Assembly (NCBI RefSeq): GCF_024756275.1
Contig: NZ_JANUGQ010000040.1
Span: 1-48,073, forward strand
DNA length: 48,073 bases
Reading direction: 5' to 3'
Source of the DNA: Streptomyces pyxinae
Lineage (GTDB): Bacteria; Actinomycetota; Actinomycetes; Streptomycetales; Streptomycetaceae
Numbering within the stretch: position 1 is the first letter of the stretch; each line of letters begins with the position of its first letter. Under the pieces are notes generated by a model. That model saw nothing but the letters and a program-made list of their open reading frames with translations, had not been told where the DNA came from and ran no database searches. A program made the position numbers and the translations under genes. Of this stretch, positions 1-7,408 are shown one piece after another.

Positions 1-60
1 CGCAGAGGCGCGAGGGACACGCCCCCACATGGCGCGCAGGGGGGGAGGCGGGTTGCGGAA

Positions 61-100
61 CGGCTCGGGGCCGGCGGATCGATCCGCCGGCCCCGAGCCG
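61..100. terminator. 40-bp perfect palindrome, probable terminator
   Basis: Two 20-base arms are exact reverse complements with no spacer; the centre reads GATCGATC. It lies about 20 bases past the stop codon of the leftward P450 gene, so it most likely ends the ferredoxin-P450 transcript. No T-run follows, as is usual in Streptomyces. Positions 1-60 hold no recognisable gene. Confidence 0.6.
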
Positions 101-120
101 TACCACCTGGTGCTGCCGGT

Positions 121-1332
121 TCACCAGGTCACGGGCAGCGAGCGCACACCGTAGACCGCTTTGTCCGTGCGGTACTCCAGCTCCTCGTACGGTACCGCCA
201 GGCGCAGGTCCGGCAGCCGGCGCAGCAGCGTGCCCAGTGCGATCTGCAACTCGGCGCGGGCCAGCGGCTGGCCGATGCACTGATGGACACCGAAGCCGAA
301 CGCGAGGTGACGGCGGGCGTCACGGGTGATGTCCAGCTCGTCGCCGTCCTGGAACACCAGCTCGTCCCGGTTGGCGGCGGACAGCATGCACAGCACCCCC
401 TCACCGGCCCGGATCAGCGTGCCGTCGATCTCCACGTCCTCCAGCGCCGCCCGCGGCAGGCCGAAGTGCACGACGGACAGATAGCGCAGCAGCTCCTCGA
501 CCGCGCTCTTGATCAGCTCCGGCTCGGCCCTCAGCCGGGCCAGCTGGCCGGGGTCGCGCAGCAGCGCCAGGGTGCCGAAGGAGATCATGTTGGCCGTGGT
601 CTCATGGCCCGCCACCAGCAGCACCATCCCCATGGCCGCGCACTCGGCCTGGTTCAGCTCACCGCGTGCGACCAGTCGGCTGAGCATGCTGTCGTCCGGC
701 TCGTGCCGCTTGCGCTCGGCCAGTTCGGTCAGATAGCCGTTCAACGTGCCCATCGCCGCCTTGATCTGCTCCGGCGGGGTGCTCAGGTCCACCAGCGTGC
801 TGGTCTGGCTCTCGAAGAACTCATGATCGGCGTAAGGGACGCCGAGCAGCAGGCAGATCACCCTGGAAGGCACCGGCAGGGCGAAATCCCGTACCAGGTC
901 CGCGGGGGAGCCCTTGGCGATCACGCGGTCCAGGGCCTCGTCGACGATCTTCTGGAGTTGCGGGCGCTGGGCTTCCGCACGTTTGACGATGAAGTCGCCG
1001 GTGAGCATCCGCCGCAGCCGGGCGTGCTCCGGGTCGTCCAGCCGCAGAAAGCTGGGCTGGGCCTTGGTGAGCAACTGGCGGCGTCCGGGGGAGAGGAAGG
1101 GGAATCCCGGCACACGCGCGTCGGCGCTGAACCGCTTGTCCTGCAGGACGGTACGCGTCTGCTGATGTCCTGTGACCAGCCAGCACGGCCGACCGTCCCA
1201 CAGGCTCACCTTCGTCAGCGGGGCGGCACGGTGGACCTCGGTGTAGGCGGGCGAGGGGGAGAAGGGACAGGCGCCCCGAGGGGCCGGAAGCGTCAGTTCC
1301 CGGTCGGTGTCGGCGGAGTGGGCGAGAGTCAT
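121..1332 (-). CDS. cytochrome P450 (CYP105-like)
   Basis: A soluble bacterial class I P450 of 403 residues, normal for the family. The I-helix oxygen-binding motif AGHETT lies near residue 240, the K-helix ExxR (EELLR) near 285, and the haem-binding loop FGFGVHQCIG carries the ligand Cys352. I chose the ATG at 1332 because AAGGAG sits just upstream of it; an in-frame ATG at 1350 would add six residues and has no clear ribosome binding site. A 3Fe-4S ferredoxin gene lies 48 bases upstream in the same direction, a classic actinomycete redox pair. Substrate is unknown. It could tailor the nucleoside product of the cluster to the right or be unrelated xenobiotic metabolism; nothing in the sequence decides. 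Confidence 0.9.
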   Translation of the reverse strand: MTLAHSADTDRELTLPAPRGACPFSPSPAYTEVHRAAPLTKVSLWDGRPCWLVTGHQQTRTVLQDKRFSADARVPGFPFLSPGRRQLLTKAQPSFLRLDDPEHARLRRMLTGDFIVKRAEAQRPQLQKIVDEALDRVIAKGSPADLVRDFALPVPSRVICLLLGVPYADHEFFESQTSTLVDLSTPPEQIKAAMGTLNGYLTELAERKRHEPDDSMLSRLVARGELNQAECAAMGMVLLVAGHETTANMISFGTLALLRDPGQLARLRAEPELIKSAVEELLRYLSVVHFGLPRAALEDVEIDGTLIRAGEGVLCMLSAANRDELVFQDGDELDITRDARRHLAFGFGVHQCIGQPLARAELQIALGTLLRRLPDLRLAVPYEELEYRTDKAVYGVRSLPVTW

Positions 1333-1380
1333 ATGGCGGGCTCCTTGCACGGACGAGAGCGGGACGTGGGGGGCGGGTGG

Positions 1381-1620
1381 TCAGGAACCGGCGGTGGCGG
1401 TGCCGTCGGCGCCCTCGGGCCGGTGGTCTTCGCGCACGGTGATGGCACCGGCCGGGCACAGGCCGGCGGCCAGTTCCAGGTCGGCGCGTGCGGCCTGCTC
1501 GGCGCCGCCCGGGCGCAGCAGGACCAGACCGTCGTCCTCGCTCTGGTCGAAGACGCCGGGGGCTGCCATGACGCACTGGCCGGAGCCGCAGCACCGGTCC
1601 TTCTCGACGCGGACCTGCAT
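1381..1620 (-). CDS. 3Fe-4S ferredoxin, partner of the P450
   Basis: A 79-residue ferredoxin. The cluster ligands are visible as CCGSGQC (Cys10 or Cys11, then Cys16) and the later LCPAGAI with Cys55, matching the 3Fe-4S pattern of Streptomyces P450-partner ferredoxins of the SuaB/SoyB type. The ATG at 1620 is preceded by CCGGAGG at good spacing. It is transcribed leftward ahead of the P450 gene and would pass electrons from a ferredoxin reductase encoded elsewhere to the haem; no reductase gene is in the window. The C-terminal 15 residues are low-complexity and probably disordered. Confidence 0.85.
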   Translation of the reverse strand: MQVRVEKDRCCGSGQCVMAAPGVFDQSEDDGLVLLRPGGAEQAARADLELAAGLCPAGAITVREDHRPEGADGTATAGS

Positions 1621-1991
1621 ATCGGGGACCTCCGGTGGAGTGGGAGTTCGGTGGCGCACACGGCCGACCGCATCCAACCCGCTCCCCCTCGTGCACCGCT
1701 GGAGCAGTGGTGGTTGGCGCCTTGGGGCCGGTGCTCCCGCCCGGGGCCGCCGGCGGACGGTAAGAGGACTCCTGTCCGGCCGTGCCGCGGCCGCTGTACG
1801 GTTCGAAGGGCGTCCCACCGGTGGCAGCGGCGGCGGCACCGCCGCGGCGCGGTCCGCCGGGCACCGCCGCACACTGTCTCTCGCCGGCGCGGCGGACGGT
1901 CTGTCCACGCGGAGCCGGATGCTCCGGAGTGGCGGGCGAGTGTGAGCGCGTCGCGGACGCGGGGCTGAGAACCGGCGGGCGAGGTGCGGGC

Positions 1992-2010
1992 TGTTCCGTG
2001 GGGCGGAACA
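1992..2010. promoter_or_regulatory. inverted repeat in the P450/ABC divergent spacer
   Basis: TGTTCCGTGGGGCGGAACA has 7-base arms (TGTTCCG/CGGAACA) around a 5-base loop, 15 bases upstream of a good rightward -35. This is a plausible operator for the ABC transporter promoter. The half-site TGTTCCGTG recurs twice in the spacer before the MFS gene at 10733. The remainder of 1621-1991 is GC-rich and shows no other clear element. Confidence 0.35.
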
Positions 2011-2024
2011 CTCGGGGGGTCCGC

Positions 2025-2053
2025 TTGCCGGGGGAGGGCGGGGTGTCTAGCGT
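2025..2053 (+). promoter_or_regulatory. HrdB-type promoter for the ABC transporter genes
   Basis: TTGCCG (2025-2030) and TAGCGT (2048-2053) are separated by 17 bases, close to the Streptomyces vegetative consensus. Transcription would start about 2060, leaving a leader of roughly 85 bases to the ATG at 2144. Confidence 0.5.
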
Positions 2054-2143
2054 GATCGGCCGGCGGGGTGCGGGAGTCGCCGCCGGTGTGTTCGCTGGTC
2101 GTGTCGTGTCGCGTCGTGCTGCGCCGGGAGGTCGTGGGCCGTC

Positions 2144-3136
2144 ATGGAGGACAGTGCGACGGAGGCGGGTCAGGGCGGGCCGGCGCTGGAGTTGCGCGGG
2201 GTGGCCAAGCGGTACGGGCCGGTCACCGCGCTGAGCGGGGTGGACCTGGAGGTCGCGCCCGGGGAGATCCTCGGGTTGCTCGGGCGCAACGGCGCCGGCA
2301 AGACGACCCTGATGTCCGTCGTGGCGGGGCTGCTCCGGCCGGACGCGGGGCGGGTGCGGGTGCTCGGCAGGGATCCGGTACGGGAGCCCCGCGAGGCCCG
2401 GCGCCGGCTCGGGCTCGCGCCGCAGGAGCTGGGCGTCTACCCGCCGCTGACGGTGCGGCAGAACCTGACGTTCTTCGCGGAGCTGGCCGGGCTGCGGGGC
2501 CGTGCCGCGAGCCGGCGTGTCGAGGAGGTGGCCGAGCCGCTGGGGCTGACCGGGCTGCTCGACCGCCGGGCCGGGCGGCTCTCCGGCGGGGAGCAGCGGC
2601 GGGTGCACACCGGAATGGCGCTGGTGCACCGGCCGGCCCTGCTGCTGCTGGACGAGCCGACGGCCGGGGTGGACGTGGGCACCCGGGAGCAACTCCTGGA
2701 ACTGGTCCGCGCCATGGCCGCCGGCGGTACCGCCATCTGCTACTCGACGCACTATCTGCCCGAGGTGGAGACCCTGGGCGGCTCCGTCGCCATGCTGCAC
2801 GACGGCCGGGTGGTCGCGCGCGGGGACGTGAAGGAACTGGTACGGCGCTCCGGCGACAGCGGCATCGAGCTCACCTTCTCCGGCAGCCCGCCCCAACTGG
2901 CCCTGCCCTGGCCGGTGGTGCGGGACGGCCGGGTGCTGCGGCTGACCGTGGAGCAGCCCCATCTGGTGGTGGAGCGGGTGATGGGCGCCCTGGGCGCGGC
3001 GGCCGGGGAGCTGACCAACCTCCGGATCGCGCAGCCCAGTCTGGAGAGTGTGTTCCTGCGGGTGACGGGGCGCCGGTACGACTCGGAGGGCACCGACGGC
3101 ACCGACGGCACCGACGGCGGGGAGGGGGCCCGATGA
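2144..3136 (+). CDS. ABC transporter ATP-binding protein (drug efflux type)
   Basis: The ATPase subunit of an ABC-2 type exporter, 330 residues. Walker A is GRNGAGKTT near residue 47, the signature motif is LSGGEQRR near residue 147, and Walker B with the catalytic Glu is LLLLDEPT near residue 167. The domain order matches DrrA/LnrL-like efflux ATPases. The ATG at 2144 has GGGAGG about 10 bases upstream. It overlaps the permease gene by ATGA, so the two are translationally coupled and should form one complex in the membrane. The C-terminus ends in a Gly-Thr-Asp triplet repeat encoded by three exact 9-base units at 3091-3117. Substrate is unknown; self-resistance or product export is plausible from the neighbourhood. 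Confidence 0.88.
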   Translation: MEDSATEAGQGGPALELRGVAKRYGPVTALSGVDLEVAPGEILGLLGRNGAGKTTLMSVVAGLLRPDAGRVRVLGRDPVREPREARRRLGLAPQELGVYPPLTVRQNLTFFAELAGLRGRAASRRVEEVAEPLGLTGLLDRRAGRLSGGEQRRVHTGMALVHRPALLLLDEPTAGVDVGTREQLLELVRAMAAGGTAICYSTHYLPEVETLGGSVAMLHDGRVVARGDVKELVRRSGDSGIELTFSGSPPQLALPWPVVRDGRVLRLTVEQPHLVVERVMGALGAAAGELTNLRIAQPSLESVFLRVTGRRYDSEGTDGTDGTDGGEGAR

Positions 3137-3915
3137 GTGAGGGGTCGTGGGGACGGATCGTCGCCCTGGTGCGGCAGGACCTCAGACTTCAACTGCGCGA
3201 CCCGGCGCCGCTGGTCGTCCGTACGGCGATGCCGCTGCTGCTGATGGGCTTCATGCAGCCGCTGTTCCGCACGGCGCTGCGGGCGGACCGGGTGGCGGGC
3301 GCCACGGGCGCGGAGCAGGCGGTGCCCGGCATGGCCGTCATGTTCACCTTCTTCCTGGTGAACCTGGTGGGCTTCGCGGTCTTCCGCGAGCACGGCTGGA
3401 GGACCTGGGACCGGCTCCGCGCGGGGCCCGCCCGGCCCGCCGAGCTCCTCGCCGCCCGGGTCGTCGTCCCGCTGGGCGTGGCGGTGCTGCAACTGGCGGT
3501 GGTGTTCCTGGCCGGCGGCCTCCTGTACGACCTGCGGATCAGCGGCTCCTGGCCGGCGCTGGTGGCGGTGGGCGCGGCGCTGGCGCTCTGTGTGGTGATG
3601 TTCGGCATGGCGCTGGTGTCGCTGTGCCGGACGGTCAACCAGCTCGCGGTGTTCGCCAACCTCGCCGCGTTGCTGTTCGCCGGCCTCGGGGGCGCGCTGA
3701 CGCCGCTGTCCGCACTGCCGGACTGGGCACGTCCGCTGGCGCCGGGGATGCCCAGCTACTGGGCGATGCGCGGCTTCAACGCCGTGATCATCGAGGGCGG
3801 CGGGGCGGCCGCGGTCCTGCTGCCGGTACTGGTGCTGCTGGGCTTCTCCGCCGGGTTCGCGGCCGTGACGCTGGTGTTCTTCCGCTCCGAGGACCGGAAG
3901 GTCGCCTGGTCATGA
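3133..3915 (+). CDS. ABC-2 type permease
   Basis: The membrane partner of the preceding ATPase, 260 residues. A short cytoplasmic N-terminus is followed by about six hydrophobic segments, beginning around MPLLLMGFMQPLF, with the usual ABC-2 layout and a conserved-looking P-LSALPDWARPLAPGMPSYW stretch before the last segment. The start is set by the 4-base ATGA overlap with the ATPase stop codon. Together they make a half-size drug or antibiotic exporter. Its position left of the nucleoside cluster makes a resistance role possible but unproven. Confidence 0.85.
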   Translation: MSEGSWGRIVALVRQDLRLQLRDPAPLVVRTAMPLLLMGFMQPLFRTALRADRVAGATGAEQAVPGMAVMFTFFLVNLVGFAVFREHGWRTWDRLRAGPARPAELLAARVVVPLGVAVLQLAVVFLAGGLLYDLRISGSWPALVAVGAALALCVVMFGMALVSLCRTVNQLAVFANLAALLFAGLGGALTPLSALPDWARPLAPGMPSYWAMRGFNAVIIEGGGAAAVLLPVLVLLGFSAGFAAVTLVFFRSEDRKVAWS

Positions 3916-4154
3916 GGCGGGACCGGCGGGAGACAACCGTCTCGTAGAGAGGAACGCTCGCTGAGCGGAGGCGGGTTGGGGGATAGCGTGGTCGGGTCGG
4001 CTCGTCGGGTCCCTCTTCCGTCCGCCGTGTCTCGTCGCACTGTGTCGCGTCGCGTCGTACGGCCCCGCTCGTGCCTTCGCCCACTCGCCCCTCGCCTCCT
4101 TGTTCTCCCCGTCTGCCGTCTGCCCGTTCGTCCGCCGGAACGAAGGAGTCGCCC
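3916..4154 (+). promoter_or_regulatory. spacer with a probable promoter for the epimerase
   Basis: A TAGCGT box at 3984-3989 lies in the same 12-base context (TAGCGTGRTCGG) as the -10 box before the ABC transporter gene, and TGTCGCGTCG-type sequence occurs downstream of both. The -35 match (around 3961) is poor. No gene is visible in this stretch. Confidence 0.3.
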
Positions 4155-4220
4155 GTGAGGATCCCGGTCGCCGGGCCCGCCCGTCCCGCCCGTCCCGCCC
4201 GCCGCCCCCTCGTCCCGTGA
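4155..4220 (+). CDS. possible 21-codon leader ORF coupled to the epimerase
   Basis: A GTG at 4155 is preceded by GAAGGAG at ideal spacing and opens a 21-residue Pro/Arg-rich frame. Its TGA overlaps the GTG at 4217 that best starts the epimerase. The epimerase GTG itself has no ribosome binding site, so coupled translation would explain how it is reached. Alternatively there is a one-base indel in the sequence and this is the true N-terminus of the epimerase. No function is claimed for the peptide. Confidence 0.3.
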   Translation: MRIPVAGPARPARPARRPLVP

Positions 4221-5269
4221 CCGCCGCCGCGCGCGTCCTGGTCACCGGGGCCACCGGAGCCGTCGGTGGCGCCGTGCTGCGCCGGCTGGCCGCGGCGGGC
4301 CACGACGTCCACGGGGCCAGCAGCAACGGCGGCCCGGCACCCAACCAGTGGGCCTGGCGGGTCGGTTCCGAGGAACCGCCCGAGGCACTGCGCGGGCCGT
4401 GGCACGCGGTGGTCCACTGCGCCGCCGACACCCGCTGGAACCTCTCGGCCGTCGAGTCGGAACGGGCCAATGTGGCTCCGCTGCGGGCGCTGTTGAAGTG
4501 GCTGGACGGCATGGATGGGTCGGAGGGGACGGACGGCATGGACGGGGGCACCCGGCTGGTGCATCTGTCGTCCTCGTACGCGACCGGGCTCACCGGCAGC
4601 GTCCTGCCCACGTCCCCGGAGGCGTACCGCAATACGTACGAGTGGTCCAAGGCCGCCGGCGAGCGGCTGCTCACCGCCGAGCGGGCGTCGGTGGACATCG
4701 TCCGCTTCCCGATCGTGATGGGCACCCGCCGGGACGGCTTCCTGGACCGGTACAGCGGCTTCTTCTGGCTGCCGTCCTCGCTGTGCACCGGGGCCGTACC
4801 CGCGCTGGTCGGGGACGAGAACGCGTACCTGGACATCGTCAGTACCGACGACATCGCCGAGCACGTACGGGAGTTGGTCGAGGGCGACCGGCCCGCCGGG
4901 GCGCGGCTCACGGTGCTGGGCGGCGGCGACGGGGCGCCCAGGGTCGCGGAGGCGTTCGACACCATCCTGGACGCCCTGAACGGCTGGCGCGCGGAGAACG
5001 GCGCCCCGGCACTCCAGCCGCTGCCCTATGTGTCCGGGCGCCAGTGGAACCGGTTCTATCTGCCGTTCGCGCGCGAGCACCTGGACCGCGCCCAGCTGAC
5101 CCGGGTCACGGCCTTCCAGGCGTACCAGGGCTATCTCTCGGTCACCGAGCCCTTCGAGGCGACCCACCGGGTGGACCCCATCCTCCCCACCCTGCACCGT
5201 TCCATCCGGCGCTGGGCCGAGAGCCACCCGGCGACCGCCCGCCGGGTGCCCCGGCCCTGGCGTCCCTGA
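4217..5269 (+). CDS. NAD(P)-dependent epimerase/dehydratase (extended SDR)
   Basis: A 350-residue extended short-chain dehydrogenase from the GTG at 4217. The N-terminal Rossmann motif is VLVTGATGAVGG, the catalytic Ser lies in LSSSYATG, and the Tyr-x3-Lys pair is YEWSK. The downstream half resembles nucleotide-sugar epimerases and thioester-reductase-like SDRs. An in-frame ATG at 4100 would add 39 low-complexity residues and is less likely. It runs the same way as the ABC transporter genes about 300 bases upstream and converges on the amidohydrolase 21 bases downstream. A Gly-Met-Asp-rich insertion around residue 100 comes from a local repeat. Substrate is unknown. Confidence 0.75.
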   Translation: MTAAARVLVTGATGAVGGAVLRRLAAAGHDVHGASSNGGPAPNQWAWRVGSEEPPEALRGPWHAVVHCAADTRWNLSAVESERANVAPLRALLKWLDGMDGSEGTDGMDGGTRLVHLSSSYATGLTGSVLPTSPEAYRNTYEWSKAAGERLLTAERASVDIVRFPIVMGTRRDGFLDRYSGFFWLPSSLCTGAVPALVGDENAYLDIVSTDDIAEHVRELVEGDRPAGARLTVLGGGDGAPRVAEAFDTILDALNGWRAENGAPALQPLPYVSGRQWNRFYLPFAREHLDRAQLTRVTAFQAYQGYLSVTEPFEATHRVDPILPTLHRSIRRWAESHPATARRVPRPWRP

Positions 5270-5290
5270 AGTCCGCCCGCCGCGCGTGGG

Positions 5291-6478
5291 TCAGGCGGCG
5301 GCGTACGGGCGGCCCGCCGCCATCACCAGGCGTACGTCGCGGAGCGCCTGGAGGTCGTCCAGCGGGTCACCGCCCACCACGAGGAGGTCGGCGCGCAGAC
5401 CGGGAGCGAGGGCGCCGGTCCGGCCGGCGATACCCAGGGCCCGCGCGGTGCCCGTCGTGGCCAGGTCGATCACCTCGGCGGGGGTGCAGCCGATGTGCTC
5501 AAAGAACTCCAGGCTGGACACGAAGCCGTCGAACACGGCCCGGCCCACCCCGGCGTCGGTGCCCGCGATCAGCCGCACCCCGCGCTCACGCATCCAGCGC
5601 AGCCGGCCGAACATCTCCTCGGCGCGCTCCCGGCCGATGCGCTCGGCGACTCCGCGCCAGGCGGGACTGGCCGCCGGGCAGACGGCGATGCCCCGCTCCA
5701 CGATGTCCGCGACGACCTCCTCCCGTACGTCGAAACCGCCCCGCGCCATCCAGGTGCAGTGCTCGATGGTGTCCACCCCGGCGGCGACCGCGGCGACGAT
5801 CCCCTCGGTGCCGTGGGCGTGCGCGGCGACCGGCAGCCCGGCGCTCCGGGCCTCCGCCACCAGGACGCGCAGCTCCGCATCGGTGAACTGGGCGACCCAG
5901 ACGGGCGGACCGTCCTTGGTGAGCCCGCCGCCGGTGGCCATCACCTTGATCACGTCGGCGCCGCGTGCCACATTGCGCCGGACCGTCTCCCGGACGGCGT
6001 CCGGCCCGTAGGCCTCCCCGCCGAGGAACCAGCAGTGACCGCCGGGAGCCGTCACCGGGGTGCCCGCCGTGAGGATGTGCGGCCCGGGCAGCCGGCCGGC
6101 GGTGATGTCGTCGCGCAGGGCGGCGGCCAGCCCGTCGCGGTCGCCCAGGTCCCGGACGGTCGTCACCCCGGTGCTCAGCAGCCGGCGCGCCCGCTCGGCC
6201 ATGTCCCGGCGCAGGGTCTCGGCGGAGGCGTCGCGCAGCGACCCCACCGGGTCCGGGCCCCCGTCGAACACCAGGTGCACATGGCCGTCGATGAGCCCCG
6301 GCAGCAGGGTGCCGTCCGGGAAGGCGTAAGCGGTGGCGGAGCCGGAGGCGCGGGCCCGGACGTCCGCGTGGCGGCCGGCGTCGACGATGACACCGTCCCG
6401 GACGAGCACCGCCCCGTCGTCCAGCCGCCGCCCACCGGGGCCAGTGATCATCCAGCGGGCGGAGACAAGTGCTTCCAT
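5291..6478 (-). CDS. metal-dependent amidohydrolase (imidazolonepropionase/prolidase-like)
   Basis: A 395-residue member of the amidohydrolase superfamily. The first metal-binding motif is GLIDGHVHL near residue 65, the probable bridging Lys is in VIKVMATGG near residue 175, histidines follow in AAHAHG and IEHCTW, and the last-strand Asp is in AGTDAG. This set fits the Xaa-Pro dipeptidase/imidazolonepropionase-like subgroup. The ATG at 6478 has CAGGAGA upstream. The gene stands alone on the minus strand, converging with the epimerase. Substrate cannot be read from the sequence; peptide-like or cyclic amide hydrolysis is the family norm. Confidence 0.8.
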   Translation of the reverse strand: MEALVSARWMITGPGGRRLDDGAVLVRDGVIVDAGRHADVRARASGSATAYAFPDGTLLPGLIDGHVHLVFDGGPDPVGSLRDASAETLRRDMAERARRLLSTGVTTVRDLGDRDGLAAALRDDITAGRLPGPHILTAGTPVTAPGGHCWFLGGEAYGPDAVRETVRRNVARGADVIKVMATGGGLTKDGPPVWVAQFTDAELRVLVAEARSAGLPVAAHAHGTEGIVAAVAAGVDTIEHCTWMARGGFDVREEVVADIVERGIAVCPAASPAWRGVAERIGRERAEEMFGRLRWMRERGVRLIAGTDAGVGRAVFDGFVSSLEFFEHIGCTPAEVIDLATTGTARALGIAGRTGALAPGLRADLLVVGGDPLDDLQALRDVRLVMAAGRPYAAA

Positions 6479-6742
6479 GGGATTCTCCTGTGCTGTCGGG
6501 GCCGCGTTCCGGAGGTCGCGTTCGGGGGCGGGATCCCGAGTGGATCACAGCCCGGGGCGCGGGGCGACGGGCACCACCCGTTCCGCGCCACCTTCACCCG
6601 CTGACGGAGAGCGGCGGATCCCGGTACGGCATACGGCTGTTGGCGTGACGGGACGGGGTGGCGGTGATCGCCGGCGGAGGGCCGGTTCGGTACGCTGCGT
6701 GCGCGATCGGAGCAGGCTTCACCGAGGAACCGGGGCAGTGAG

Positions 6743-7264
6743 ATGCGGCAGTTCGTGGATGTGGTGCTGACCAAGGCCGGCCGGGTCAAGATCCGGTACC
6801 GGGCCGCGCTGCTGGGCGACGACGGGAGCCGGGTGTCGGTGGTGGCGCCGTGGTCGGCGCCGGGCGTCCGGGACTTCGGGTTCGTGCGGTTCGAGCCGGG
6901 CGACCAGTTCACCGAGCACTACTGGCGGGACCGCTGGTACGCCGTGAAGGAGGTCCGGACCGGGGACGGGACGCTGAAGGGGTGGTACTGCGACATCACC
7001 CGGCCCGCCGAGGTGAGCCCGGCCGGGGGAGGGAGCGACGCCTCCGGGCCGGCGGGGCCCGTGGAGATCGTGGTGGAGGACCTGGATCTGGACCTGTGGG
7101 TCTCGGCGGACGGCTCCGAGGTACTGCGCCTGGACGAGGACGAGTTCGCGGCGAGCGGTCTGGCCGGGCGCGATCCGGAGGCCGCCCGGCAGGCGATGGC
7201 CGCGCTCGACGGCCTGGAGCGGCTGGCCAAGGACGGCGGGCTGCCCGGACTGCTGGAGGGGTAG
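6743..7264 (+). CDS. DUF402 protein (FomD-like phosphohydrolase fold)
   Basis: A 173-residue protein with the DUF402 pattern: Tyr/Trp-rich beta strands (EHYWRDRWYAVKEV), then GWYCDI, then an acidic metal-binding run DLDLDLWV with a following LDEDEF. Family members such as FomD of the fosfomycin cluster hydrolyse nucleotidyl esters using these acidic residues. Its length and motifs are complete. The ATG at 6743 has a weak GAGGAA upstream. Its partner genes give no pathway hint, and most actinomycetes carry housekeeping DUF402 genes, so cluster membership is doubtful. Confidence 0.75.
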   Translation: MRQFVDVVLTKAGRVKIRYRAALLGDDGSRVSVVAPWSAPGVRDFGFVRFEPGDQFTEHYWRDRWYAVKEVRTGDGTLKGWYCDITRPAEVSPAGGGSDASGPAGPVEIVVEDLDLDLWVSADGSEVLRLDEDEFAASGLAGRDPEAARQAMAALDGLERLAKDGGLPGLLEG

Positions 7265-7273
7265 GAACCCCGG

Positions 7274-7329
7274 CCGGATGCCGGATGCCGGATGCCGGAT
7301 GCCGGATGCCGGATGCCGGATGCCGGATG
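7274..7329. repeat. heptanucleotide tandem repeat, eight perfect copies
   Basis: CCGGATG is repeated eight times without error, followed by degenerate copies. Because 7 is not a multiple of 3, all forward frames read through the repeat. It lies between the DUF402 stop and the start of the FAD/Fe-S dehydrogenase. Slippage here would change the spacing between the two genes but not their reading frames, given the start chosen at 7409. Confidence 0.9.
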
Positions 7330-7408
7330 CCGGGTTGTCGGAGATGTCGGGCGCCGGGTGCCGACGGGGGGCTGTCCGGGGCCCGCTGTCGTGGAGGTGC
7401 TGTTCGGA

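Noticed and set aside
821..2962. 713-codon open frame antisense to the P450 and ABC genes
   Set aside because: Arg/Pro/Gly-rich shadow of real genes; no domains, no ribosome site, and it overlaps well-supported genes on the other strand.
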